Shown: piece after piece, positions 53,160 through 64,000 of the stretch
How positions within the stretch are numbered: position 1 is the stretch's first letter
How the letters are laid out: each line of letters starts with the position of its first letter
NCBI GenBank assembly: GCA_023374025.1
Contig: SIJG01000009.1
Span: 1,975,475-2,039,474, forward strand
Direction: 5' to 3'
From: Heterodera schachtii
Lineage: Eukaryota > Nematoda > Chromadorea > Rhabditida > Heteroderidae
Length of the DNA: 64,000 bases
Translations under genes and position numbers: made by a program
The notes under the pieces: generated by a model
The model's input: only the letters and a program-made list of their open reading frames with translations
Database searches by the model: none
Told to the model about the DNA's origin: nothing

Positions 53160-54230
53160 GTGGAAATTCATTGATATTACGGAAAATCGAAGATTGTTGA
53201 TAAAAACATTTATTTTTTATTTTTCATGCCCTTTTGTTTTTTTAAAAATAATAAAAAAAATTTCCAAATGTTTTTATATTCAGAATTGAATTTAAGGTTT
53301 AAAATCTAGCGAAATGTCTTTAATTCAAAACATAATTAAAGGTTTAAAAATTGGGACATTTTAACAATAGTTTAGTCAAAAACCCCTGTCTCCATCACCG
53401 GTCACCATATTTCATTATTTTTTTAACTAAACTAAAAAAGGTCTTTTCGAACAAAATTTCAAAAAATTTTCAGAGGGCACCTAGTGGCGGTACTTCGGGT
53501 CTCCTCCCTCCCATTAATTTTTTGGAAATAAACTAGAAACGAATAAAATCCTCATTTTTTGATTTTTAAAATGTAAATAATTTTTTTAATCAAATTTTTA
53601 TACTCTGTTTGTCCTTTCTTTGGAAATAAAAGACTTGCGAACTTTAATAATATCATGAAAATTTTCCCATTTTTAATTAATTAATCCCAAATTTTCTCAT
53701 TTGTCTTGAAATTATAAATTACTCAACTTCAACTAATTTGTTTTTAGTTAATAAGATGCTAGGTCGTTTCATTATATGAATTTTTTCCACGTAAAATCTA
53801 TAAAAGGACATTTTTACGTAACTCTCAAGGGTGCCACAATTTTCATTGTCCCATTGCAACAAAAACTATTCATTCCTTTGCCAAGTTATTAAAAACGGAG
53901 GCTGTAATTTGAACGAAATTGGCAGGTGATATAAAAAAAACTAACATTGCCATTAAATCTAATTACTTGAATTAATTTAAAAAATCTTATGGCAAAAGTT
54001 GGCAACGAATAAGTCAAAAATGCATTTTATATCCCATACATGCTTATTAGTGTTTTTTTCAAAAGTTCAGCTAATTACATGCCATTAAATTGAAGTACGG
54101 GAATTAATTTTTTTTTTAATGGTCTGGCAAAAGTTGGCAACAAATAGCCAATATTATTCATTACATTTTTTTGTACATTTTTAATTAATTTAAAGGGAAT
54201 GGAATGTTGTAAAATTCATTTGATTAAAGC
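53160..54230. repeat. Repeat flank, partial copy at 63-64 kb
   Basis: Continues the 5' flank of the secreted-protein gene. 53160-53660 matches 63060-63195 plus 63634-63980 (TCTAGCGAAATGTCTTTAAT, TTTAGTCAAAAAC, CATCACCGGT). A GGCAAAAGTTGGCAAC phrase occurs twice (about 53992 and 54125). No gene. Confidence 0.6.
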
Positions 54231-54234
54231 TCGT

Positions 54235-54770
54235 TATTATGCTTTTTTTCCTTTTTGAGGCTTTTCGTGCCTTAAATGCCTTTTTTAGCATTTTGCCGTT
54301 TTGGTGCCTTTTTGGCGTTTTCCAGAAAAAAATCCCATTAAAATTGCAATAAAATCGGGAAAATTACACACCTAAGAAATGAACTGAAGAAATCTCAAAA
54401 AATACACGCATAAAATTGAAAAATTTCTTATAAATTGGTCGCCAAAATTTAATTTTTTTTTTTCTTGTTTAAAGTTTTAGGTTTCAAAATTTTCCTTATT
54501 CGAAAAAAATATAAAATATTTAATAATGATTTAAATGGCAAGAAAATTAATTTTTTGATTTTAACAATCATTTAAATGACTAACAAAATTTGTTTTTGAT
54601 TAAGTTTTACGGGTTTTGCTTCCTAAAAATCCTTAAAAAATGTTTAAATGCCTATTTGATGCCTTTTTCGGGATTTTCGTGCCTTTTCATGGCTTTTTTT
54701 CAATTTTTGCTGTCTATTATAGTGCCTTTTTCGCTATTTTTGGTGCATTTTTAGTCGTGTTTTACCCATG
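54235..54770. mobile_element. Decayed MITE of the GCCTTTTTT family
   Basis: GAGGCTTTTCGTGCCTTAAA, AAAATCGGGAAAATTACAC and GTTTTGCTTCCTAAAAATCC align with the MITE at 128-640. Ends could not be fixed. Confidence 0.5.
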
Positions 54771-55016
54771 AAAAGGCAATAAAGCTATTTGTAACACTGG
54801 TATATATATATATATATTTTTTTTTTAATTTATAAACCGATAGAAAAGTAAATTATCAAAAAATAATTAATTTTCATTTATAAAATCATTTTTTTGAGAC
54901 TGAAATGTCCCATCCTCGGCCATTTCTCCACACCCATACTTTTGTCACGTCGGCATAGCTTCAATTCTAAATATTTCAGATACTAACAAATATTAATTTT
55001 CTAATTTTGCAGAGTT

Positions 55017-57570
55017 ATGGACGACATTAATAACAATACGGTAAAAATTTAATTAAAATAAACAATTTTCACAATTAACAACATTTTTAGTTCTATTTGA
55101 CATTCAAAGACTTAAATCCCAGCTGGTCTCTAATTGGCTCTGCTCTTTTATGGGCTACCATCGCCACATTTGGAATCATTTTGAATTTTTGTGTCATCTA
55201 TGTGACAATTAGGACAAAGTATTTTTTAAAAAAGCCACCCCCCCCCCCTACTTTAATTATATTTATTTCACAATAATAAGGGCATTCCGTGGCACCGTTA
55301 ATTACCTTTTGGCACTTTGCTCCTTTTTTGAACTGCTTCATCAGCATGGCCATTTTCTGTTTCTGTACACCGCTTTATCAGGGCTAAATTTCATTGAGTA
55401 TCGACTTGCCGCAAAAATCATGTCCGTTTCGGCATTTGGAATTGGTAAAAATTTGTTATTCAATTTTTCCTTTTTGGCAAAATCAAGAAATCGCTTCAAG
55501 AAATTGAATTTAGGTGGCATTTTGCCAACAATGTTTTTCACTGGCATTGATCGGCTGATCGGAATTGGTTTTTATGAAATGTAAAAAATTAAAACCAACT
55601 AATTTTATATACAATTTAAATTAAAGGCACTATAAACTTTTAAAGCGACCATATTTGGCATTGATCACATCCGTTTCTTCCTTTTTCGGCATAATCAATT
55701 CTTTGTTACTGTACCAAGATGCGCAACAGTACAATGATGAGATGGTCACTGGCTGTTTTGTTGACTTTTACAAAGTACAAATTCTTTTTGGTGGGGCCAA
55801 CTGTGCCTCAGCCAACTTTATGAGGCCATTAAAAGCGAGAATTTTATTTTTACAAAATCCGACTCATTTGGCTGTAAAAATTCAATTAACATTTATCAAC
55901 TCTACCAGGGCTGAATTCATGATTAAAAATGATTTTTTTTGGGCTTTTTGGCATGGCATTGAAATTTTTGGCCTGGATTAGGATGCATTTTTGATAAAAG
56001 AAAAAATATATAAAAAAATAATATGAAATAAATAATGAAATTATTTTTTAAATAACATTATTTATATATAATAAATATGTTTTCAGCATTCTGCTATTTT
56101 TGGTATAATAAGTTTTTTGTTCATCATTTTGACTTGCATTGTTTATTTGTCTGTTGGAATTGTGATTCGAATCAAATCAACAGGTTTCCAAGTCCTAATG
56201 AGGGTCATTAATTAATGATCATATAAAATCCAAAGGAATGCCTTCCGCCGATCAGTTCAATCAGCGCGCATTCCGATCACTTTTATGCATCATTGGCGTG
56301 AACATCGGCGGCTATTTGATCAGTTTTTTGATCGCTGCACTGACCAAACAACATATTTCATCATCGATCACTGTTTGGTTCATTCAAATTTTCACCGGAG
56401 CATTGCTGAACATTGGCGCAGCGTCACCAGCACCAATTTTATATTTTACAAGGTGCCAAAGCTTAATCATTAGGGTTGTTTAAATTATATGGACTAAAAA
56501 ATACCAAACACGGACATAAAATATGGACTAAAAAGCTCAAAAATGGCCAAATATGGACCAAACTAAAATCCAAATCCAAAATATATTTTTTTAAAACTAA
56601 AAATTCCGAAAAAATTGTTTATCAATATTGCTACAAAAGACATAAAATACACATAAAACTGCCAAAAAATGGATTTAACATTTAAAAATGCCAATTTTAG
56701 TAAATTCTAGCTTATTGCAAATCAAATACATCCCAAAATTTTGGGCAATAATCTCATTCTGTTGTCAGCGAAAATTTTCGGAAGCAAACAAAATACCTAA
56801 AAAATTTCCAAATTACAAAAATTCTCTTTTTTAGGGTTGTATTTTTTTTTTTTTGCATTTTTCCTGTGAAAATTTGCCAAAAATGAACTAAAAACGCCAA
56901 AATGTCGAAATATGGATTTATTCCCGAAAACCCCCAAAATATGGATTTATATGGACTAAAAACCTTCACCAAATCAAAAAATGTTAACTTAGAAATGCTA
57001 TTTTTGAGCCTCTTTCTTCATAGCATATGCGCAGAAAAAATATGTTAATCCATATAATTTATAACCCTATTAATCATAGAAGAATAAACATTTTTAGAAA
57101 TTAGCATAATGTTTCATAAAAAAAATTGTAAAATCCTGTTCATTTTTTGAATACCTATTTAAAATAATGTTTGATTTCGATTAAAATGATGCTACAAATT
57201 GTAAAAAATCAAATAATGGTTAGTGTTGATTTTTGTATATTTCATTTTTCGACTCGAGAAGAGTCTCGGGTTTTCTGGTATTGGTCTTGAAAAAATTTTG
57301 TTCCCAAATAACATTAATAATAATAAAACAAACAAAAAATTTAATGAAACTAATTTACAAATACAGCGTCCCTCTTAAAATTGTGAATTTTTCAGGCAAT
57401 ATTTATTTTGCAGAATTGAAAAATAGACTGATAAATAAATATTTATTTTTTCTTTTAGTACGGAATATCGCCAGGCATTTCAAACGGTGTTTCCATTTGT
57501 TTTTAAACGATTTTCTAATGTGAATCAAGTAATTCCGCTCCAAAATGCATTTGGCACTACACAATATTGA
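55017..57570 (+). CDS. srsx-like chemoreceptor GPCR, intact, 318 aa
   Basis: Exons 55017-55040 (MDDINNNT), 55091-55218, 55281-55444, 55514-55580, 55627-55774, 56087-56183, 56236-56452, 57459-57570; all GT..AG, frame open. Motifs: RGTVNYLLALCSFFELLHQH, GIDRLI, KRPYLALITSVSSF, GMPSADQFNQRAFRSLLC, GAASPAPILYFTR, STEYRQAF. The P in SPAPILYF replaces the N of the other copies, a change in the TM7 NAP/NGP motif. Intron 5 is 312 bp and intron 7 about 1 kb, the latter because of a hAT MITE. The last exon and 3' flank are closest to the gene at 41841-43817. Confidence 0.88.
56471..57069. mobile_element. hAT-type MITE in receptor intron 7, 599 bp
   Basis: Starts TAGGGTTGTTTAAATTATAT and ends ATATAATTTATAACCCTA, inverted repeats with slight mismatch. 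Exact 8-bp target duplication TTAATCAT at 56463-56470 and 57070-57077. Internal repeats of ATATGGACTAAAAA and its complement lie near both ends. The TAGGG terminus matches the 2 kb hAT at 44191 and the MITE at 2047. Confidence 0.85.
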
Positions 57571-57935
57571 ATGATGTCATCCAGAAGATATTTTCGGGAT
57601 CAATCAGTCCATCATTAATTGGCAATGAATTGATGCCGCGCGTTCCTTGGCCTATTAGCCCTAAATTACTCAAATTCTCGATTATCTTTTGATTTTAGAA
57701 CAAATTTCTTATAATTGCAAAAAAAAATGTTTTTAATTAAATGTTGTTCATAAATAAAGAGATATAAAATTTTTTTTTTTCATTTTTTTGCCCATTTGAT
57801 GGTTTGGATTAAGAAACGTCTCACTAAATCTATAACCAACCGATAAAAAAATGGCATTTTCCCAAGGGTAAGTTCGATGTTTCTCGCCAAAAGTTCCCGG
57901 ATAAAATTTTTTAATCAAATATAACTTGTTCAGTC
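57571..57935. other. Receptor 3' flank
   Basis: Opens with the same conserved block as after 43817 (ATGATGTCATCCAG, GCCGCGCGTTCCTTGGCCTA). The rest is AT-rich and empty. Confidence 0.45.
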
Positions 57936-57939
57936 TTCT

Positions 57940-58620
57940 CTGTAAGCATGCTGGGTCGTTTCTTAAATTCCGCCACTATGGGCTTTCTTAAATCCGCCAA
58001 GGGGTAGGAAAACAAAAAATGTAAGACATATAAATTCATAACTTGGCTTAAATGCAATTAAATTAACAATTCTTGATAACATTCAAAATATTAATTTCGG
58101 AAAATTTTTTAAAAAAAAGATGATCATGATATTGCAATAAGTCTTTAGTCAAATTGTTTGACCAGAAGTTTTTTGAAACCCAGTAAAATCTTTTGCAATT
58201 TTAAAGATAAATAAATTAAATACGTGCTGGGTCGTTTCACAAAATCCGCCAATCTTGGCATTTCATAAATCCGCCAATTTTGGTGAATTTTTCGACAAAA
58301 CATGGCATAACTTTGGTTAAAGGCAATCAAATTTTACATTCTTAGTACCACCCGATAGCCAAGCTTTTTCTGTATTACCATGCAAAATTTTAAGAAAGTT
58401 GGTAAACTTTAAAAAAAGTTGTATGAAAATAAGTACTACTTCTGCCATAACTTATGTTAAATTTGATAATCTTATTTGAAATCTTCCAGGCTAATAGAGA
58501 AAAAGCTAAGCTATCGAATGGTACTAAGAAAGTAAAATTTTGTTGCCTTTAAAAAAAGTTATGTCATTTTTTTGTCAAAAAATTCGCTCAAATTGGCGGA
58601 TTTTTTTCCATTTACTATTT
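57940..58620. mobile_element. Foldback element(s) with GGGTCGTTTC..AATCCGCCA ends
   Basis: GCTGGGTCGTTTC with AAATCCGCCA units occurs near 57949-58002 and again near 58225-58280, and the inverse AAATTGGCGGATTTTT is at about 58590. The 58315-58570 part is mirror-symmetric and contains the core words TCCAGGCTAATAGAG, GCTATCGAATGG and AAAAAAAGTTATG of the 14756-15125 family. Probably two elements, nested or side by side. Target duplications were not resolved. Confidence 0.5.
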
Positions 58621-59040
58621 TTGTAAGCAAATTTGTATAATTCTTACAATTTCAGCTCATTACCCACTCAAAATAAACTGTAACAGTGTTGAGGAAGTAT
58701 CGAGTTGATAAACTAATAATCTCCGATTTACAATTTACTTAAGCAAATTTATACACATACATTTAGAGGAAAATGAGCTCAAAATGTGAAAATGCACCAA
58801 AAAGTTCAAGCTAGATGCTTCAAACCAAGTTAAAAACTCTTTTTTGGTGCGTATTAGACAATAGCAAGTTAGCAAAAAAAAAAAGAAATATGCTTAAAAT
58901 CCGGGCTCTAGTCATTATACAAAACAATGGTAGCGGCAATTCGCTTTTAATAGGGAAAAGAAGACATGTATGAGGGAATGGGAGCATATTTATGGGCGCA
59001 ACATGAAATGGGATGGGAAATCGATTGGCATTATGTCATC
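58621..59040. other. Non-coding
   Basis: No gene. The right part (from about 58905) becomes less AT-rich and may be the 3' terminal region of the gypsy remnant. Confidence 0.3.
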
Positions 59041-59100
59041 TTATTCAAATCTTCGGCGGCAGTGCCCCGAACACCTCCCCCCTTAAGCGAGGTCCCGATG

Positions 59101-60640
59101 TTACGGTGAGAAGCGCTGAGGTGGACGGCGATCTCGCTGAGGGTCTCGTTGTTGCTGTCCTAGTTCATTTTGACCTTCGAAATTTTCCTGTTCGTCATGC
59201 TGTTCTTCTAACTGCATTTCCAATGGTATTTCCCTCTGCTCCTCAACTGCAATCGGTTTCGTGATGTCGAAAACTCCGAACATCACCGAGAGCTGATCAT
59301 CGGAGTCGGACATGTTTCGGGGACGAAGCTGATTCGCGTGATAACGCCCTGATCTTCCATCGGCGAATGCCACGTCGTAAATCACACCAGTCCGTTTTGA
59401 AATCTTGCCCTGTTGCCAATTTTGGAAAATTCTGTGGCGGGCAAAAACTTTTTAGAAGGTGTTTTGCTTCGGCAACGAATCATTTGGCGTAGTCCGGTAA
59501 CTTAGCAGGAAAGTTTCGATGATTTCCTTGCTTGGGGCGCTCCCTCCCCTTCAATTTTCGAAACGTTCTTTTAAACGTGCCTACGAAGCCTTCGGCCTGG
59601 CCGTTGGACATTGGATTATACGGCGCTGAAAACAGGTGGTTGACACCGTTGACGGCCATAAATTTGTCAAATTCGTTGCTCGTAAATTGGGTGCCATTGT
59701 CAGACACCAAAATTTCCGGGATGCCGTGTCGGCTGAACAAATGACGGTTTTTCGATTGTTGCCGCTGTCGATTTGGTGGCCATTTCGAATACCTCCGGGT
59801 ATTTCGAAAAAGCATCGACGATGATCAGATATTCCTTGCAGAAAAACGGTCCGGCATAGTCGATAAGGACTCTTTGCCATGGAAGTGTTTTGAATGGTTT
59901 TGTCGGCTTCAGCAGCTGCAACAATTTCCTTAAATTTTATTTGCAGTGCATCAATTAATCCAATCAAAATGTGGCCAATTTCCGAATCTGATCGAAAAGA
60001 TGCAATCACTCGGTCTTCATCGCTTTTTCCCGTTGCAATCAGTCTTTAAAGCACACCGGCTTGACCGAACCGATGTACTCAATGCTGAAATTTTATGCGA
60101 GGAGGATCGGCGACCATCGGAGGAGTCGGTTGGCACTGCATTGACGCACACTCCGAAGATGGCAAGAAATGGCTTATGGTCGGTCAGCAACGTGAATTTC
60201 GGTCAATAGATCATTTTATGGAATTTTTGAACGGCGAAAATCAGTGCCAAACCTTCCTTCTCGATTTGAGAATAATTTTTCTCAGCGGCCGTTAAAGATG
60301 ATGAAGCGTGTGCGATTGCCTTTGTTGATCCGTCAGGAAATTTGTGGAGATTACCGCTCCAATCCCGAGTTCGGATGCATCTGCTGCAACTACGATTCTT
60401 TCGTCGGGTCGTAATGCGTAAGCAGAAGATCGGATGACAAAATTCCTTAATTTTGTCAATGTATGTTTACATTTCTCAGTCCACTTCCATTCGCTGTCCT
60501 GCTTCAGCAGATCGTCGAGCAATTTTCGTACAAATCGCATGTTTTTGACGAACTGCTGGTAATGGTTCACTATTCCGAGGTATGAACGCAGCGATAGCAC
60601 ATCTGTGTCGGAATTGGCCCATGAGTGCTGACCCAATCCC
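59101..60640 (-). pseudogene. Ty3/gypsy pol remnant: RT end, integrase, tail
   Basis: Read from 60640 downwards: the end of reverse transcriptase/RNase H (LRSYLGIVNHYQQFVKNMRF, then YALRPDERIVVAADASELGI) at 60636-60292, then integrase pieces in shifting frames (RVLIDYAGPFFCKEYLIIVD, HGIPEILVSDNGTQFTSNEF, LFSAPYNPMSNGQAEGFVGT) at about 60009-59480. An acidic-to-basic tail (EEQREIPLEMQLEEQHDEQE ... RDPQRDRRPPQRFSP) follows at 59385-59101. Several frameshifts make it dead. The integrase resembles the fragment at 33118-33430. No LTR pair was found. Confidence 0.7.
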
Positions 60641-62640
60641 TAACTAAACCAAATTGAGAAAAACCCAAAAAAGAAACGAATTCCAAACAAATGGTCACTT
60701 TCAAAATCTCTATTTCCACCAATTACGTCCAAGGAAACGGCGAAAGAATGAAAAGGCAAGAACAAAGGCCGCAGGGAAATCAAAGTCTTTTATGGCCAGT
60801 CGGCCGTCGGCAACGGAATGGGTGTAATGAGCGAAAAGAGGAGGGGGGATAATTGTAAAATAAAGAGATTTTATTTAAGGGAACGGAGGGAGTAAATACA
60901 AATTATTTCGCAAATCGCGACACTCCCCCCGGGGCAGTAAAAAGCACATGGGCGAAGTGAGCCATTGGGAAAAGAGGAAGCGAGGTTGGGCCGTGTGGAA
61001 ATTTTTATTTGATTGAGAGTGACCGGTTTTGGCATCGACATTTAATCAAAATTCGAGAGAAATTGCACACGTTCGGGTTGAACGGTCTTGGGCCCATCGG
61101 GTTGTAGCGAGGCATGCGACAACTGTGGTCACTGGAAGTGCGTGTGGGGCCGGCAGAAGTCCGGCGGAAGAACACACGTTTCTTCGGCGGCCGCCACTGT
61201 TAGCCCCCCCCTCCCCCCTCCCCCTCCAGACTTTCCCCGATTCCCAATCAAGGCCTGGGTAGGTTGCTGAGACCCATCAATGGTGTTTGCTTGTGGTGAT
61301 GGCATTTTTGCCATGTCCGATGGTTCGAAATCATGCTGCTCGCCGTCATTGTCCAAAACAAGTGGTGCCGAATGAGTGTCACGCGGGGAGGTAGGTGGCA
61401 TTTCACTATGCGGGATGTCCGATGCCAGAGAAACAGAATCGGCATCGACGGGAATTGGCACGAAGGCCAAAGTTGGGGGGTTTTGTGGGGTTTCGGGGAC
61501 AGTTTTAAGATGGGAAATAATTTGGGAGATGAGAGGGGCCATTTTATTTGATTTTTCCATTTCTAAAGGGGTGGAAAATAATAAATGAATGGGAAACATG
61601 GGATGGATTAGTGCGATTGATGAGTTCATCGACAGCGCTTCGGATTTCGGTGAGCTCAGTCGATTGGGGACTGGAGGGGTGAATTAGGGGGCGCCTACGA
61701 AACAAGGTCGGGAAAAACAATGAAATCAGTTTGAGAAAAAACATAAAAATAAGGACAAAAAGGCAGCCCAAAATGGTTAAGAGGACGGCGGAAAATTCGG
61801 GTTCATCCTCAAGAAAGGATGCCATCCAATCCGAAATAAATTGCCGTAGTGGAAAGGAGTGAAACGGCAGTTTTAGCAAAGGGTTTCACGACTCGACGGA
61901 TTGGGAAGGGAATTTGTTTACCTTTTCCCTTTGGGTGGGCATCGGAATACTCGACCTGATTTAAGCACAGAAAAATTGAAACGATAATGATTGTATTGGG
62001 AGCACGGACTCGGGAGTGATCAATGGTGGCTTTAATGCGAGGAACAGGCCGGCCGGGTGTGTGGTGCCGAGGCGGACGACGGCACTTTCCACGGCAACGG
62101 CACCAACAACAGATGAAGAAAAGTGCCAAAAGGAAGAAAAATGCCAAGAGGAGAAAAGAAAGAAATCGCCAGTTAGTGGACGGTTCGGATTGGTGCCAAT
62201 TTGGGAGAAAAACATTGAGTTAGAACAAAGGAGAAAATACTGCCCATTTCTAAACAAAGGGAAACGGAAAATAAAGCAAAAATTAACGAATTAAAAAGAA
62301 GTGTGAGGATGGGTAACCCTGCATGGATTTAAGTATTAGAATGAGTGTCGGTCATTGGTTCATATGAAAGCCGACTTCGGATGATCAACTTGGTCATCCG
62401 CCCTCCCACACCGGAAAATTTGTATGGGAAAATTATTCAAAGTTTAAAATTTAAGATTTGATCAGTGATTGTTGGGAAAAAGTGGTTAAGGCGGGGGGCG
62501 AACGGCCCAAGCTTTTACTGGGCAAAAGGTCGATGGAATTTTCCCAGGCTCAACGTTCGCTTTAACGGGAAGGGTGGTTGAAGTGCCCAATTAAAACGGG
62601 GTTTCGGCTGTGTCCGCAATTCCGGCCTCATTTCGATTAA
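60641..62640 (-). pseudogene. Unrecognised retroelement 3' region with membrane-type ORFs
   Basis: Higher GC than the surroundings and several overlapping minus-strand frames. One (62147-61809) starts MAFFFLLALFFICCWCRCRG, then has SRVRAPNTIIIVSIFLCLNQ. Another (61879-61544) has SAVLLTILGCLFVLIFMFFLK, a strong membrane segment followed by basic RRRPL. A third (61629-61129) is Pro/Ser-rich with GGGGGRGG. It lies downstream of a Bel/Pao integrase end in the same orientation, so it could be the env-like region and 3' LTR of that element. That is inference from position and hydrophobicity only; no family was recognised. Confidence 0.35.
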
Positions 62641-62643
62641 TTT

Positions 62644-63057
62644 TCAAAAGCAATCCGGTTTTCCAGAAGGGAGGTGAATCAGGACAATTTCTCTAATTTT
62701 AGGCCAACAATTATCAGAGGGGGTCAATTTTTGTAGCGTTCTCGCAGGGAGGGTAAGTAATCGTGCATCCATTGGTGCCAAAACCTTTCCGTGTGAAGGC
62801 TTGCTGTTTCCCACAATGTTTGTCACGAAATTTTGGTGCTTCCCGGTAATTTGATTTGGTACCATCGATTTCGGTCGTGAGAAGGGAAACAAAATTTTGA
62901 GGGGGCGAATAAAATCAATCGGTCTTAAGGGCTTTGGGTCCATTGGATTGGCGGAATTAAAGGTTATGGCCCATGTGTTTATGATTGTCTCAATTTCTGA
63001 AAACATACAACAAATATTTTTTAGCGGAAATTGTTGTAATCTCTTACAAACTTTCAC
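62644..63057 (-). pseudogene. Bel/Pao integrase C-terminal fragment
   Basis: The frame contains FSEIETIINTWAITFNSANP then LRPIDFIRP, which fits the end of Bel/Pao-type integrase (E.E..IN.RPLTY...LRPIDFL), and later SDNCWPKIREIVLIHLPSGK, like the small C-terminal domain with a conserved WP. The upstream part of pol is missing; the sequence past 63057 is the repeat shared with 52.5-53.6 kb, so the element was truncated when it joined that DNA. Confidence 0.55.
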
Positions 63058-64000
63058 GTGAAATTACGGAAATCGAAGATTGTTGACAAAAAAACTTTTT
63101 TTGTTTTTCTACACCAATTTTTTAAATAAGAAGTTTTTGGCGAAATATTTTTACATTCAGAATTGAATTTATGCTTTCAAATCTAGCGAAATGTCGGTCT
63201 ACGTCAGTTGGGCCCTCATTTCTACAAATAATAACAATATTATAAAATAAAAATTTATCAAGAATATATCTGGTAATTGCGAGAAATAACTGTTAACATA
63301 ATTGTGATCACTGAAGTTTTTTGTGGGCAGATTCTGAAAAAATATTTGTTGTTCCCATTCCCGCCGGGCTCTAGTAAATGTGTAGAGATGGCCACCATGC
63401 TGTAGCTTTGGCCTGTTTTTTCGTTGTCAATTTGATGTTGCATACGGTACGGATTTAATATTTTATTATTTTAATAAACGTTAAAACCTAAAAAATATAA
63501 AAATAACACTTAATATGTTTTTTAATAAGAAAAAAAGTTAACGCATGCTCCATTTAAAATTCATATGAAAAATTTTTATTTGGGACCCAAATATGCTGGG
63601 CCCAAGCGTGAGGGCCCAACTGACGGGTTCGCCGAAATGTCTTTAATTCAAAACAGAATTAAGGTTTAAAAATTGGGATTATTTAAACAATTGTTTAGTC
63701 AAAAACTTCAAAATTTCTCGGCTTCGTCTGTCTGCATCACCGGTTCCCAAATTTCATTTTTTTAAATTTATTGAACAAAATTTGAAAAGATTTTCACATG
63801 GGCACCTATCGCAGATACTTCAGGTCACCTTCTTCGCAGAATTTTTCGAAAAATCAAAGTTAAAAAAAATCGTCATTTTTTGATTTTTAAAACAGAAAGA
63901 ATTTTTTAAAAGCGAACTTTTAATACTCCGTTTATCCTTAATTAAAAGAATTGCGAACTTTAATAATCTCATGAAAATTGTGCCTTTCTTTCCACCCATC
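62998..64000. repeat. Third partial copy of the secreted-gene flank
   Basis: TTTTTAGCGGAAATTGTTGT and CTTTCACGTGA near 63018-63060 match 52488-52530. 63061-63195 and 63634-63980 match 53160-53660. The coding part of the secreted gene is absent here. Confidence 0.65.
63196..63633. mobile_element. Foldback element (GTCAGTTGGGCCCTCA ends), 438 bp
   Basis: Terminal repeats GTCAGTTGGGCCCTCA (63203-63218) and TGAGGGCCCAACTGAC (63609-63624). 8-bp target duplication GAAATGTC at 63188-63195 and 63634-63641. The paralogous sequence at 53308-53335 has TCTAGCGAAATGTCTTTAAT uninterrupted, a direct empty-site proof. Interior without genes. Same termini as the element at 1244-1483. Confidence 0.85.

Noticed and set aside
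54797..54820. TA microsatellite
   Set aside because: Ordinary simple repeat in AT-rich DNA with no relation to a feature.
61029..61600. Plus-strand ORFs with CDNCGHW and Trp-rich text
   Set aside because: They overlap minus-strand frames in a GC-rich stretch and lack a proper zinc-knuckle spacing, so chance openness is more likely.

Overview
This is a 64 kb piece of an AT-rich eukaryotic genome, almost certainly a nematode and probably a plant-parasitic tylenchid of the cyst-nematode type. The main evidence is a cluster of nematode-type serpentine chemoreceptor genes (srsx-like 7TM GPCRs), all with the same eight-exon layout and mostly very short GT..AG introns. Degenerate SPRY/RanBPM-like fragments, of the kind abundant in cyst nematodes, and a dense load of small palindromic transposons also fit. 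There are no bacterial operons, no CRISPR arrays and no rRNA.

Layout. 1-3004: minus-strand srsx pseudogene cut by the window edge, its introns filled by nested 8-bp-TSD elements. 3.8-5.1 kb: small unrecognised ORF remnants. 5.6-13.0 kb: a tandem duplication of about 3.5 kb, each copy holding a SPRY remnant and an intact srsx gene (7404-8665 and 11323-12584). 13.0-14.6 kb: degenerate tandem repeats. 15.5-32.7 kb: a third srsx gene (15496-16788) followed by a tandem array in which a defective antisense CR1/Jockey-like LINE is fused to exon 3 of the receptor. Four LINE copies alternate with four 5'-truncated receptor copies, and one LINE copy is split by a young gag-only LTR retrotransposon (22267-25604). 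33-34.3 kb: Ty3/gypsy fragment with a foldback element inside. 34.9-37.4 kb: minus-strand srsx gene with two odd splice donors. 37.6-53.1 kb: a large inverted duplication whose arms each carry one copy of an unrecognised small secreted Cys-containing protein. Its spacer holds an intact srsx gene (41841-43817), a 2 kb hAT transposon, a trypsin-like protease remnant, and a bacterial/fungal-type iron ABC-transporter binding protein gene with three introns (49169-50516), a candidate horizontal transfer. 55.0-57.6 kb: another intact srsx gene. 59-63 kb: minus-strand remnants of Ty3/gypsy and Bel/Pao elements. 63-64 kb: a third partial copy of the flank of the inverted duplication.

The strongest theme is a set of elements creating exact 8-bp target duplications, many lying in introns of the srsx genes. 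One group is typical of hAT (TAGGG or CAGAG termini, with a 2 kb member carrying a transposase). A second group consists of foldback elements whose two ends are inverted arrays of a 13-16 bp minisatellite. Several insertions are proven by paralogous empty sites within this window. Receptor family expansion here is by tandem and inverted segmental duplication, with transposons scattered through the copies.

Exon coordinates were read by eye from the splice pattern shared by all receptor copies. They agree in exon length and phase between paralogs, so most are reliable to the base.
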